64,000 bases of DNA, from positions 23,685,661 to 23,749,660 of the forward strand of contig CM046350.1 of assembly GCA_025403435.1 (NCBI GenBank), given 5' to 3'. The stretch is from Artocarpus heterophyllus (taxonomy: Eukaryota > Streptophyta > Magnoliopsida > Rosales > Moraceae). The position numbers were made by a program, and so were the translations under genes. The notes beneath the pieces were generated by a model. That model was not told the DNA's origin. It ran no database searches and saw only the letters and a list, made by a program, of their open reading frames with translations. Positions 34,181-45,758 of this stretch are shown one piece after another (position 1 is the first letter of the stretch; every line of letters begins with the position of its first letter).

Positions 34181-36800
34181 ATGGTCTCATCACACCCCCA
34201 CAACTTTTTGCTAGTCCTTAGCAATTAAAGTGATATGATTTTGAAATGGTTTACTGAATATCTACACAATACAAACCATTTAACTCTAATTTGACTCACC
34301 TAATTAGATAAAGTAACAAAACAAAATTTCTATTTAAACACTTTATATGCTATTTAACAGAATGTTGACAAGTCAAACTTAGTGCAAAAACAGAGAATGA
34401 ATAATTATGAAGTTTCAGCAAAAACTAAGATTAAAATTATTTTGATATTTTGCTTTAAATCACTATTGTAAACAGTAACACTTTAAAATCATTTATTGGA
34501 CCAATTAGGAATAGAAAAATAAAACATAAATTAAATAAACTTTACAACTGTAAATAGTGCATGTTTGGCTCCCTTATGCTTTTTTCATAACCCGTGTAAC
34601 GAGCTTTATGTCAGTAACTCCTAGACCAGTTGGTCTAAATACTAGGTGTTGAAGCACCTTGTAAAACTTACTTACTCGAGTTAAAGAGGCTACAAAACCA
34701 AACTTATTCTCATTTTATTCATTAATTTACAACCTTGCACACTATAGTTATTTACACTTTCTTTTTGTATTTTTGTATTTTCTTTTTTTGGATTTATTAT
34801 TTATTTGATTAATTAATTAATTGATTAGTTAGTTAGCTTTGAAAATGTTACTGCCTTTAATTGTTTATCTTCACAAAATAACAAAACTCAAACATTCAAA
34901 GCTTTGACTTACTATCACAATTAAGCATTATAACATGTGTGTAAAAAGAATGACTTAAAACACTTTGAAAAATAAACCTATTAACATGTTAAATAAAAAT
35001 GGATGTTTTGAGAGTTAATAAAGTTAGACAATTCAAAGAATACAAAAATGATATCTTATTGATATGAAATTCAAAAATCAAAAATGAAATAATGACCAAT
35101 GATTACTAAGAAACTCACTTACAAAGCATATTTTACAAACATTTCTTTTAATTTAATTTTTTGAACGACTCACAAAACTGACAAAAACACACAAAAATGA
35201 ATTTTTTTTACAAAGCACAGAAAATTAGAGCAAAAAAAAAAAAATTGACACAAAATTGGGCACAATATTACACAACCCTCTCCCCCTAACCTGAATTGTA
35301 CATTGTCCTTGATGTATAAAAAGAATAGTGAGTGTAGGAGAAATATTACCTGAATTGACACAGTTGCAGAGATGATCTGTAACAAACTTAACAACTAAAC
35401 TAAACAAACTAAAAACAATACACAATAATATATTACAAACTGGATCTTTTAGAGTCAGATTGCGAAGACTTTTTTCTTGAAAATTAAAATCAATGTTATC
35501 CTCAAACTCTTCAAAATGTGTTTTAAGAGGTTGCAAGTGTAGAATGCTTACTAATCGCAATAATTATATCCTCCTTAATCTCAACTATTTTAAATGAATT
35601 ATTAAGTGATTTAATTTTAATTTTCAATAAATTTTCTTCTAACGAAATTTAAAATGCTATCTAAAAAAACACATATTTTTTTGTTTGAAAATTTATTCAA
35701 AAATCTAATTAGATTACATTTATAAAATTAAATTCATTAAAATGAGTCTCTAGAAGCTTTCCATAACTCAACCACTTTGAACAAATTTAACTGATAGCTT
35801 TTAATTTAGATTTTCAAAATAAATTTCAATATTTTTTATTTTTAAAATAAAACAAAATAACATCCAATATAAGCATAAATATATTGCAACATATATTACA
35901 AAAGAAAGAAAGTAAAGATGTTACTTTGAAAATATTTTTTAACATGCTTCGCTTTCAGCAAATCTCTATACCGTCTTCGCTCTTGATGGACAGTTGTCAA
36001 AAAGCGAATTCTTCCTATAGTAAGTGTCGAAAGACACCATATATCCTCAAGATTGGCCAAATGTGAAACATTTAAGCTTGTGAAAGTTGGACTTGTTTCA
36101 TAGGTTTGGTGGGTCCATAAAAATGACGCTAGCGGTGGTGGAGGAAGTGATGGCCACAGTGGGTCTTTGTATGAATGGTCTTTAGTGAGCTCTAGTGACA
36201 ACTGAAATTGAGAATCTAAGACTAAAGGTGATGATTGTTCCTATTATAGGTTCAAGTCTTCCGTCTCATCCTCATCTAGAGAATTTTCTTTGAACATCTT
36301 TAAGCATTCCTCTTCTAAATCAGGTTCCTTAAAGTGGATGGATTCTAAATATTCTTCATCATTTTCTAACATGCCTTTTATAGATTCCAAGTATTTTCTT
36401 AGGGTTTCTAAACTCTCCCTATTTGAACTATCTAATGCATTTTGCGGTTCAAAAGTTGACTCTAAAATTTTGGGTTAAGTTTCAGGCCAAGGTTCCAAAA
36501 AGTTTGAATTGTCTTCCCAACCTAAGTTGTTCCTAGAACTATTGAATCTCCAATAGTCATACTTAGCTATATCTTCTAACATATAATAGACTTCGTCTAT
36601 AGTTTATCAGTAAAAGAATGTGGATCCATTTCCTCTTTCAACCTAATTTCTCGTTTTCAGACTTAACTTATTTATGAAAACTTCTAATGGATATTCCCTA
36701 GAAAGACCATAGTAAAGGTACCTATCTAACATGTCTTTATATCTCCACCAAGCATTATAAAACGGTTCCAAGTATTTTTGAGAAAACTTATAACAAAGTG
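34180..36800 (-). mobile_element. Decayed Ty3-type element, internal part
   Basis: On the - strand, a gag remnant (36530-36800) is followed by non-coding stretches typical of Athila/Tat/Ogre-type Ty3 elements. These are the block near 34560-34700 ('ccagttggtctaaatact'), the CT-rich block near 35270-35310 ('ccctaacctgaattgtacat') and the block at 34185-34235 ('catcacacccccacaact'). The gag-to-3'-region distance of about 2.5 kb is too short for a full pol. The element is therefore internally deleted or of a gag-only type. LTR borders were not found. Confidence 0.5.
36530..36800 (-). pseudogene. Ty3-type retrotransposon gag remnant
   Basis: Reading the - strand gives pieces such as FSQKYLEPFYNAWWRYKDML, then YYGLSREYPLEVFINKLS and DEVYYMLEDIAKYDYW. 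These follow the layout of the plant Retrotrans_gag family: an aromatic 'F..LYEAW.RFKDLL' block, a 'GL' block, and an 'AYELIE.MA...Y.W' block. Stop codons interrupt it. It is not functional. Confidence 0.65.
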
Positions 36801-38894
36801 TCAATGAATTTCCCAAAATATTTTTTATTTTTGAAAATTTTTATATTTATTTATTTAACTAAAAGTTTTGACCTAAAAATTATCCAAAATGCCCTTAGAA
36901 ATGGTTTTTGTCTGGTTTTATTTTTTTCCTTATTTTTTGAAGTTTCAGTTTTTTTTTTTTTTGACTTAAGGATAGTTTGATAATTTTCTGGGTCAAAATG
37001 AATTATTGATTGGAGTAAGACATAGATTTTATAATAAATATAACATGAGGTATATATTTGATGAGATAAAAAAGTTGAAGATATAGTTTTAAATAAATCT
37101 ACAACCTAGAGTATAAAAAGATTAATATCCTTTTTGTTTAACCAGCTTATTTAAATGAACGAAAAAAGTTACTTCTTAAAAAAAATATTAGCTTCTTTTA
37201 TAAATATTATTGGCTTATTTAAATGTTATTGTGCCATTCATGAGTGATTTATTTCCTTACTATAATAACACTAGTTGAAAAGCACATGCATGTTAATAAA
37301 AGAAAAATAAAAATTGGAGAGGAAAAAATAAATATGTATAAAAAACAAAATGGGAAAAACCTAATATGTATGAAAAAATGACAATAATAGAAAGAAATGA
37401 GAAAAATAGAAAGAAGAAAAAGACCAAAAAATTAAAAAAAAAAAGTTGCAAGAAACGTTATCCATCATGCATCTAAAAAGAAGAAAGGTATCAAGAAGTG
37501 AGACTCACGTGAGAAAGTTTTTTTAGTAGACAAAGTAAAGATAAGCAAACATCACTTCAAAGTAATCAATTTGCATCAAGTATTAATCAATATTGACCTC
37601 ATCTAATGCAAGAAAAAAGGAGTAAAAGACTTTAAAAAATCACTTTAAATGGAAAAAAAAAACTATGAAACGGTACTTAGAAAACACTCTCTCTCTTTGT
37701 GTTAAAGATTAGCTTCTTCAGTAAACTCTAAAAATATTCACTATGAGAATATTGTCTTTAAAAAAATATCCACTATGAGAAAAGAAGAAACTATGAAATG
37801 GTACTTAGAAAACACACTCTCTCTTATGTTTTCTTTAACAAATATGAAGACTTGCACATAAAATCTCTAAAAAGAGGTCATTCTACTTTGGCTTGAAAGA
37901 AAATAAGAGTAATAAATTCTTCGAGAGAGAAAATCTTGAAGAAAACAAAATTCTAAACTAATGGTATATGAGGTCTAGGGAAGAAAAGAGAGCATAAAAG
38001 CATTGAAGAATATGAGAAAAGATGGAGGCAAAAAAAAAGGATAGGAATAATATATATGCTTGAAGCGACATATTTATAGGCATAAGTAACCTTAGTCCTA
38101 GTCTAATTAAGTTTTCCTTTTTTTTTTTCAAATAAGTGTAATTCTATTCTAATTAGGTTTCTCTCTTTTTTTTTTAAATTAGTGTAATCTTAATCTAATT
38201 AGATTTCTCCCTTTTATATATACATATATTTTTATTATCATATATATATATATATGCATTATAATATAGTATAGATTTATATATAAGATTCATTTACTTT
38301 TAGGTTAAACTTAATATCTATAATATAATATAATATAATAATAATATAATATAATATGATTTTATCTATATATAATAATATAATATAAATATTATTTAAT
38401 TTAATTTATTTTAATTATAATACATAATTATTGATAAACAACAATAATATTTACTCTATGTCCCCAAAAAAAATATTAATTTACACATTATTCTTTTATA
38501 AATTTTATATTATCTAATTTCTTAATGCCATTGTTAAAAAATACTATACATATAATTATCATGACATCATAAATTTTATAAAAAAAGAAAATATGCAATA
38601 AAATTTATGTCATCATCAAGAATATAACTCTGGGTTATACATAAATCTAGAGCATTATAAAAAATATAAATTTAGAGCAAGTTGAATCTCTCTAAAAAAA
38701 AATAAATACTTTAAGCCTATCATTATTTTTTTTAACATGAATATCCCAAGCACATTAATCCCTCGTGGCCGTCACTTATGACAGTACTAAACAAAAAGTT
38801 AATTTACTTAACATAACTAATTATATTTCTTAAAATATCATATTTTAACGTTGAATTAATGTAAGTGTCCATAGAAGAAAACGACGGGCATTAC
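36801..38894. repeat. AT-rich repeat, probably partly a Ty3 LTR
   Basis: A Ty3-like LTR start, TGTAATGCCCG on the - strand, lies at 38885-38895, directly after the decayed pol frame, so at least the right part is probably its LTR. The stretch also holds a direct repeat of about 33 bases 128 apart (37662-37697 and 37790-37822, 'actatgaaa.ggtacttagaaaac'). ATATAT and TAATA simple repeats lie at about 38215-38260 and 38315-38400. No gene is seen. Confidence 0.45.
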
Positions 38895-38895
38895 A

Positions 38896-39860
38896 ATCCT
38901 TCCTACCTTATAAGAGTTTCGTCCTCAAAACTCAAAACAATTGCAGATATTTAGCTCTAACATCATCCTCACGTTCCCATGTAGCTTCTTTTACTTGGTG
39001 ATTTCGTCACAAAACTTTGACAAAAGGAATTTCTTTATTCCTCAAGGTCTTAGTTTTCCAATCTAAAATCTTGATCGGCCTTTCTTCATAGCTGAGGTCT
39101 TCTCTTATCTCAATCACCTATGGTTTGATTGCGTACGTAGGGTCTGGGACATATATTTTAAGCATCGAGACATGGAACACATCGTGGATAGATGACATCT
39201 CCGATGGCAAACTCAACTGATAAGCCACCTTGCCTATTCACTTCACAATTTCATATGGTCCAATGAACCTTGGGCTTAGCTTGCCCTTCTTCCTGAACCT
39301 CATGACTCCCTTCATCGGTGCAACTTTAGGAACATAAAATCACCTACAGTGAATTCCAAGGGCCTTCTCCTTTTATCAGCATAACTCTAATGTCGACTCT
39401 GAGCGGTCTCAATTCTTTTACGTATCAATTTTACCATTTTAGATGTCTCATTAACAAAATCTATATTTTTGCTATTCTCACTTTCCATCATTTTCTTTTC
39501 TCTAGCTTTATGCCAACATATAGGTGATCTACATTTCTACCCATATAGAGCCTCATAAGGTGCCATTCCAAATGTCGCTTGATAGCTGTTGTTATAAGCA
39601 AATTCTGGTAACGGTAACATCTTCCACCAGCTTGTCTTGTAATCTAGGGTACAGGCGTGAAGCATATCCTCTAAAATCAATTTGTTCTCTTTATCTGGCC
39701 ATCAGTTTGAGGGTGAAAAGCTGTGCTAAAGTGTAACTTAGTATCCATCGTAAATTGCATGCTTTTTCAAAACTTGGAAGTGAACCTACCGTCATGATCA
39801 GAAATGATAGACTTAGAAATTCCATGATGCCTCTCTATCTCCTTTTTCTTAACATTCTTT
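38896..39860 (-). pseudogene. Ty3/gypsy integrase and C-terminal pol remnant
   Basis: On the - strand the frame-broken translation contains the integrase end 'HPQTDGQ', then 'YADKRRRP', 'APMKGVMRFRKKGKLSPRFI', 'GPYEIVK', 'YQLSLPSEMSSIHDVFHVSM' and 'ILDWKTKTLRNKEIPFVKVL', ending 'ATWEREDDVR'. That series is the C-terminal end of Ty3/gypsy Pol, with a chromodomain-like tail, as in Tekay/Reina-type elements. In-frame stops and frameshifts are present. An LTR-like TGTAATGCCCG follows at once. It seems to belong to a different Ty3 group from the gag remnant at 36530. Confidence 0.85.
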
Positions 39861-40984
39861 TCTTTTCACATAAAAATTTCTTCAAAATCATGACTAATTA
39901 AAGTCATCATACATCCAACTAACAATATCATATGCAATGTCTGAATTCTCTTCTTGCCTCTCTGCCTATCATCCTTCATAGGAATATAATCTAAGTGCAA
40001 CATTAATTCTCTCTCTTTTCTTATATCTCACATTCGATGTATGTAAACTTGTCTTTAATCACATGCCAAAAGAGAATTGTATTCTAGGAACTCTTTACTC
40101 CAAAACATACAAATGATCCTAAAATATTGATGCGCTCTAATAAATCTACAAGCACGTCCTCTATTCGCTAAATAGCCAATCGAGTTTAAAACATTGAAAG
40201 TACACCATACTTGAAGCTTGACTTTCTTTTCTACAAAACTCATAACAGACTACTAGACATTGCTTTTGAAATATTGTGTATCACCATAAAAATTTTAGGC
40301 TTACTCTATCACGTTGTTTTGTAATTTCCTTAACCAATATCCTCTAAAAGAAAATAATAATCTCACATTTAATAGATGGTCTTCTGCACTAATAATTCTA
40401 GAATACTCCATTGAAGTCTCTACTAATCCAAAGGTCATGCATAAAAGGAACTACTGTATGTGATCACTATCATATCATCTTACGGACTGTTTAATTTGCT
40501 AGAATGTTATCATAAATAATTTTCTCCCAAAATTAATCCTCACTAAGCCTCAAATGTTCATGTAGTCAATCTTGTTGATAACATATATATTTTCAAAATA
40601 TCTTTCACTTAAAAAAATTACTATAGAGATCTCACATAAGACTTTATAAATCCTTTTATTAACCTTGTATAATTCTCAAACTTATTCATTAAAAATACAT
40701 AACTATCATTACACTTTTCTTGAGCCACATATCATTCATCTACTCCTCCATAAACTTTTTCTCTAAGAAAAATAATATAATCATATAATTAACCTCTTGT
40801 CATCAAACTTCTTGATTATCAACTTTTTAGTTAGACATAAAGAGGTAAAGATCGCATCTTACTCCCAGCAACAAGAGTTTGGGTTTGATAGAATCCTAAG
40901 TAGTCTGGTTATAATCATAGCAAGTCTATTGTAAGATAATATACTAAGAGAGAAGAATCATATAAATAAAATTTGGGTATCCAA
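39861..40984. other. No gene recognised; probably decayed retroelement
   Basis: AT-rich and interrupted in all frames. It may include further decayed pol sequence of the neighbouring Ty3 element (position fits), but no motif can be named. Confidence 0.35.
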
Positions 40985-40990
40985 ATCTCT

Positions 40991-41877
40991 GGTGAAACTA
41001 ATTATGTTCTGGGTATCCAATTCTTTCGAGATAGGAAGAACAAAATGATAGCTTTATCCTTAGCTACCTATATAAATAAAATTTTCGAGAAGTATGCAAT
41101 GTAGAATTCTAAGAAAAATGGACAACTATCTGGGTTTAGAATTACTCTTTCTAAAAAAGACTCTCCAAAGTCTGACGAAGAAAGAGAATACATGAAGAAG
41201 GTACCTTATACTTTAATAACAAGTAGTCTTATGTATGCTATACTTTACACACAACCAAGCTTATGTTATGCAGTTGGGATAGTGAGTCGATTTTAGTCAA
41301 ATCCAAGACTAAACTATTGGGTTACGGTCAAGCATATTTTCAAGTACCTGAGATGGCCTAAATGTTATATGCTAGTGTATTCTTTTGAGGATTTAACACC
41401 TCTTGAATATACTAATTCAGATTTCTAATCTTGTTTGAATTCAAGAAGATCTATTTCAGGTTTTGTGTTTACTCTAGGAGTAGATGCCATTATTTGGAGA
41501 AGTGTCAAGCAAGATTGCACTTTAGATTCAACGATAGAGGCTGAGTATGTGGCAGTTGTGTCGCTTCACCAGTTTCTTAGGGATTTTGAGGTAGTTCATA
41601 GTATAGACAAGCCGATGCCGTATTGTGATAACACTGTAGTAATAGCTTATGCTAAGGAACCAAGATTTCACAAGAAGAATAAACATATATATTAGAAGTA
41701 TCATGTGATAAAGGAAGTCGTTGAGGGTGGACATGTTGTAGTATGCAAAATCGCATTTGAGGACAATATAGCTAATTCTTTTATGAAGACACTACCAACA
41801 AGGGTTTTTGAGAAGCACATGGAGGCTATAGGGATGCAAAACATGTCATATTTGCTCACTTACGATAAGTGGGAGAT
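40991..41877 (+). pseudogene. Copia RT/RNase H pseudogene
   Basis: Starts at GETNYVLGIQFF, the block just after the YVDD part of reverse transcriptase, and runs through the RNase H motifs (EAEYVAV near 41540, YCDNT near 41620, HKKNKH near 41680). Several stops and a deletion break it. The normal final TAG is changed to TAC, so the last open piece (41705-41938) reads through into the LTR. Confidence 0.85.
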
Positions 41878-43760
41878 TGGTAGACTAGGTGCGATAAGGA
41901 TTAAATGGAGTAATAAGTTTTTGGAGACATTTAATTGATAAAGAGTTTATTCATTATTCATATATCAAATGTTGCCCTCTTTATATTCATTTCCGTGGAA
42001 TATATGATAAGCAAATAAAAGTTTCAGACTGTCAGTCTAAACTTTTAATATCGTGCATATGATGGACATATTATGCGGAAGACATGAATCTTAAAAGTGA
42101 TAGTCTAAATAATAAGGTTTGCAATCGAGGGAATAAAGTTGGGGTCTTTATTCATGCTAAGATTGTTATGTTATCTATATCTCTAACAGGAGATGACTTG
42201 TCTTGGTTATTAGAGTGGGACTTCGTGAGTAAAAACATTGGTATATTGTTATAGGTGACGATATATTAGATCGGGACAAAAAGTTGAATTGATTTGATTA
42301 ATAATTCTGTTTGTTTAAATCAATATATTTTAGACAATCATATGTGTTGCATCTTAATCCTAAAATGAATTAATAGGCCCATACTCTTAAGTTGTGTCTT
42401 TTAATGTACTAAAGGGTGACATTTTGAATTAGATGAAGGTATGCATACCGATATGTTGGAGATATGACTCTTAATTGATGTAGACTCGTTATTCATAGAT
42501 ATGGAATCTATAGCTCTTTTTTATATTCTCTTATAGGCATTATCTTGTATTTAAAAAACTAAAGCGCTCAAGTATTTGGATATATGGATGTAATTAAATG
42601 TCATACTATTTATGGATAGTAAGTATTCTAATGGTAAGATAGTGGAACATAAGATAAAAATAATCGGGAAGGTAAAATAAAATTTATCCTTAAGCCGATT
42701 ATGAATATCCTATAAGGATGTTACATATTATGATATGTCATGGACGATTAGCTTATTGGAGCTTTGTAATTTCATATAGTTCGAGAGTGTAGCTTTAAGT
42801 TTTTAGTGGAATATCGCTAGAGTTGATAATTATAAAATATATGTATATTGATATGTTACTTTATAATTATAGGAGTTTGATCTATATATATTCATCAGGT
42901 CCCCTTTGCTAACTTGTAATAATTCCTATAATGATACGGTATGTTTTTCCTACATATTGGTGATTTATGTTAATTATTAGATTGGTCTAAATTTAATAGA
43001 TTGGATTTAATAATTTATGTTGGTTTATTGGTTGAATTAATTTTGTAAATTAATTCAAGATAAACATGTCAAATTTTTTTGGATAATATTTTATTTAACA
43101 TGGGATTATATGTATATAACTGTTTTAATTAGATAACTTCTCTATTGAGTTATCTAAGATTCCTGTTTGAAATAAGATATTTTGAGATTTCCAGATTGTC
43201 ACTCGGTTGGTGGGTCGGTTGCCGAGTTTGGCAGGCCGATTGCATAGTTCGTTAGGCCAATCGTGCAATAATCCTGTTATCTGTTTTTGACAGATTTTTG
43301 ATAAGAAGTTGGTTGAAACTCATATTTTAAAGCCTAATCTGATAAAGATTAACCCCAAATTTGACCACTATATAAGGAGAATTATTTTTCATTGTTTTTA
43401 AGATTATTTGAGAAGTATAGAGAGAGTACTCTAGTGAGAGAAACTCTAAAACTCCTAGAGAGCTATTGTTTAATATCTGGAATCTTAGCCCTTGGTTTTC
43501 TCAAGGGGTTGGAAGTCATCGGAGGAAAAGCTGTAAGATATACGACCACCTATATTCCGATCGTGGAAAGAGACTAGACCAGTTGGTTGAGGCTCTTTTA
43601 GAACTTTTTTCTCTAATCAGAGTTTCTACATTCTTCGGTCTACAAAAGAGATATGTAAGATCTTTTATTAATTTATGTACTTAGTATGTCAAACTTGTTA
43701 TTTGGAAAAGACTTTGATTGAAATTTTTTTTAAAATTTCGTTGCGTATCGTTTTCCAACA
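41878..43760 (+). repeat. 3' LTR of truncated copia element
   Basis: 1883 bases, from TGGTAGACTAGG to TTTTCCAACA. It keeps the TATA region (ccactatataagg near 43366) and worn GC-rich words (ggtcggttgccgag, tggcaggccgat) near 43205-43255, where the young LTR has its inverted-repeat array. Confidence 0.8.
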
Positions 43761-44650
43761 TTATATTTTAGAAGTCTCATAATATGGTATATTATCAAGA
43801 GTGCAGTTACAGGTCTATTTGGGGATTAATTTATCTCTTAGTATTGGAGCTTGATAATATATGTCCATCGAGTCCCAATGCTAGTTCACAAATTGCTTTA
43901 TGACAGATCAGACAAATATAGAATACCACGAGTAAGACAGAAGTATACACGAGTTGAGCTGTTAGGCTTGATGGGGTGCGTGGGCCACAGTTTTGTTGGA
44001 CTAACAGTAGGCATAGGCCTACAGTTTGTAGCACCAATCTCTGCTATTTTCTGGAGAACTTATTATTTAATTACTTTTGGAAAATAATTATTCGAATTGG
44101 TAATTGAGATTTTGGATAGTTAATTATTTAACTTTGTTATTTGAATAATTAATTTAAATCTTAGTTGAATATGAATTATGGATAATTATTCACAATTATT
44201 TAAATTAGATTATTATTTTAAATAATGGAATTCTAATTTAAATTGAAATTATTCTAAAAGATAGAGATAATCATAGAACCTTGCACTATGATTAGTTGAA
44301 AATTTTCAAATTTCCCTACTGGGGTCTCTATTTATTTTATAAATAGAGACCTGGGTCTTTATTTATTCTCAGACTGTCTAAGTACAAATTAAAAAGTAGA
44401 ACTTAGATTACTCATCTTTAGTAATCTTTGTTCTTTAGTACTTGAGTGGTTGGAATGAGTGTAGTTGTGGTAGAGATTTGTGAAGTTATGTCCACATATA
44501 ATAATATGAAGGAAGAGAATAACATTGAAGAATGACGGTAGAGATTCGTTCTTGAAAAATTGTTCAGTCAGAAGTGTTGTTTTCAATCTCCAATTGGTAT
44601 GTTAAATTATATTTAATTTTTTGTTTATAGTATCATGAGTTAGTATTAGG
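43761..44650 (+). repeat. LTR fragment of a third copia-like family
   Basis: Directly abuts the preceding LTR. It has the shared LTR landmark 'ggagcttgataatatatgtccatcgagtccc' (split here: 'ggagcttgataa' near 43846, 'tgtccatcgagtccc' near 43861) but the rest differs from both other families. Near 44320-44350 is a 14-base inverted pair (ctctatttatttta / taaaatagag-like, 'aaatagagacc'). Possibly one end of a partial LTR. Confidence 0.45.
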
Positions 44651-45304
44651 GGTAATTTAATAAAAATTTTAAGTCCTGTGGCGTCATAGAACCTGTTTTT
44701 TCAACAAAGACATGTGTACAACTCTAATTGATAGAGTTTAGACAATTTGTAACAATTAGGTACACTATTTATACACCGTTCGAAGTTAGTTTCAACAGTT
44801 AATGAGAAAATCACTTTCCAGAAAATATCTCAAAGATCCTTCCCCCTTTCAAAGTTTTTCGTTTCTTTACAAACCTACTGATGTAATAATCTTCTAAACT
44901 ATTTACTAATAAAAATATGACAACTCAAAAAAAATAAATTAATACACAAGTTAAAAGTAGAGTTGATATTTTTTTGAAGAGAACAATTTTGATTTATCTA
45001 GCATTTATCGATATTTCATTCTTTTGTTTTTGCTCATCAAACTTGTCTTTCTCATTATATCAGGTTTTTCATGTTCTTTATGGTTCTTTTGATTAGCATT
45101 AGTGTGAAAATATATATCATCCATCAAACTTCACACAAATGTTTTCCAAGGCAAAAGTTACTTGAGTCTTTAACTTTTGGTAAAAAGAATGCCATCATGC
45201 TAGGACTAGCGTATGTCTCAATCTTAAGCGCCCAGGCTTCATTGAAAAAAAAGGAAGAAAAGATAAAAATAGTAGAAAAGTAAAAAATAAAAGGAAGAAA
45301 GAGT
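44651..45304. other. CCC1 upstream spacer, no gene recognised
   Basis: AT-rich DNA with no recognisable coding region. Short open frame 45071-45283 is unlike any known family. Confidence 0.45.
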
Positions 45305-45400
45305 GAATTATTTGTCTTTTGGCTTCTAGAAGGGTTTTTATTTTTATTTGTTGAATTATTTGTCTTTTGGCTGCTAGAAGGGTTTTTATTTTAATCTGTT
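45305..45400. repeat. 48-bp tandem duplication upstream of CCC1
   Basis: Two copies (45305-45352 and 45353-45400) of a unit containing 'tttgtcttttggct' and 'ctagaagggtttttatt', differing at only a few bases. They lie about 45-140 bases upstream of the likely TATA box. Confidence 0.8.
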
Positions 45401-45429
45401 TAATTTTCTTGGGAGAAAATGAACGCGCG

Positions 45430-45450
45430 TGACGTGGAAAAGCATATAAA
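45430..45450 (+). promoter_or_regulatory. Candidate CCC1 core promoter
   Basis: TATAAA at 45445-45450, with a bZIP-type TGACGTGG just upstream (45430-45437). It would give a 5' untranslated region of about 280 bases. No other good TATA lies between here and the start codon. Inferred. Confidence 0.4.
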
Positions 45451-45758
45451 CGTAAAAAGTCACGATACTATCCGTCGTTCTTCCCACTAGTTCAATATTT
45501 TCTCATTTTAATCATTTAAAATTCAATGACGTCTTTTCTTTTTCTTTTTCTCCGCGTTTTCTTGACAATTTTCTATCATCCAAACAAGCGATTTGATCTA
45601 TTGTTGGGTAGTTTTTCCTCAGAGAAAGTTTGAATCTTTCGTTCTCTGCGCTGGATCTCCTCTGCTCGGCATTCGACTTGGGGATCTCATCACTGCAAAT
45701 CTGAAAATTTTCCAACAAAATTGAAATACCTAAATCAGATCCGACGAAGAACCGAGAA

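Larger units (their letters stand above)
40985..43760 (+). mobile_element. 5'-truncated copia element
   Basis: Begins inside the reverse transcriptase region and continues through RNase H, polypurine tract (GTGGGAGAT, ending 41877) and one LTR. The left LTR, leader, Gag, protease and integrase are missing. Its LTR start (TGGTAGACTAGGTGC) is closer to the 2007-11509 element than to the young one. Confidence 0.85.
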
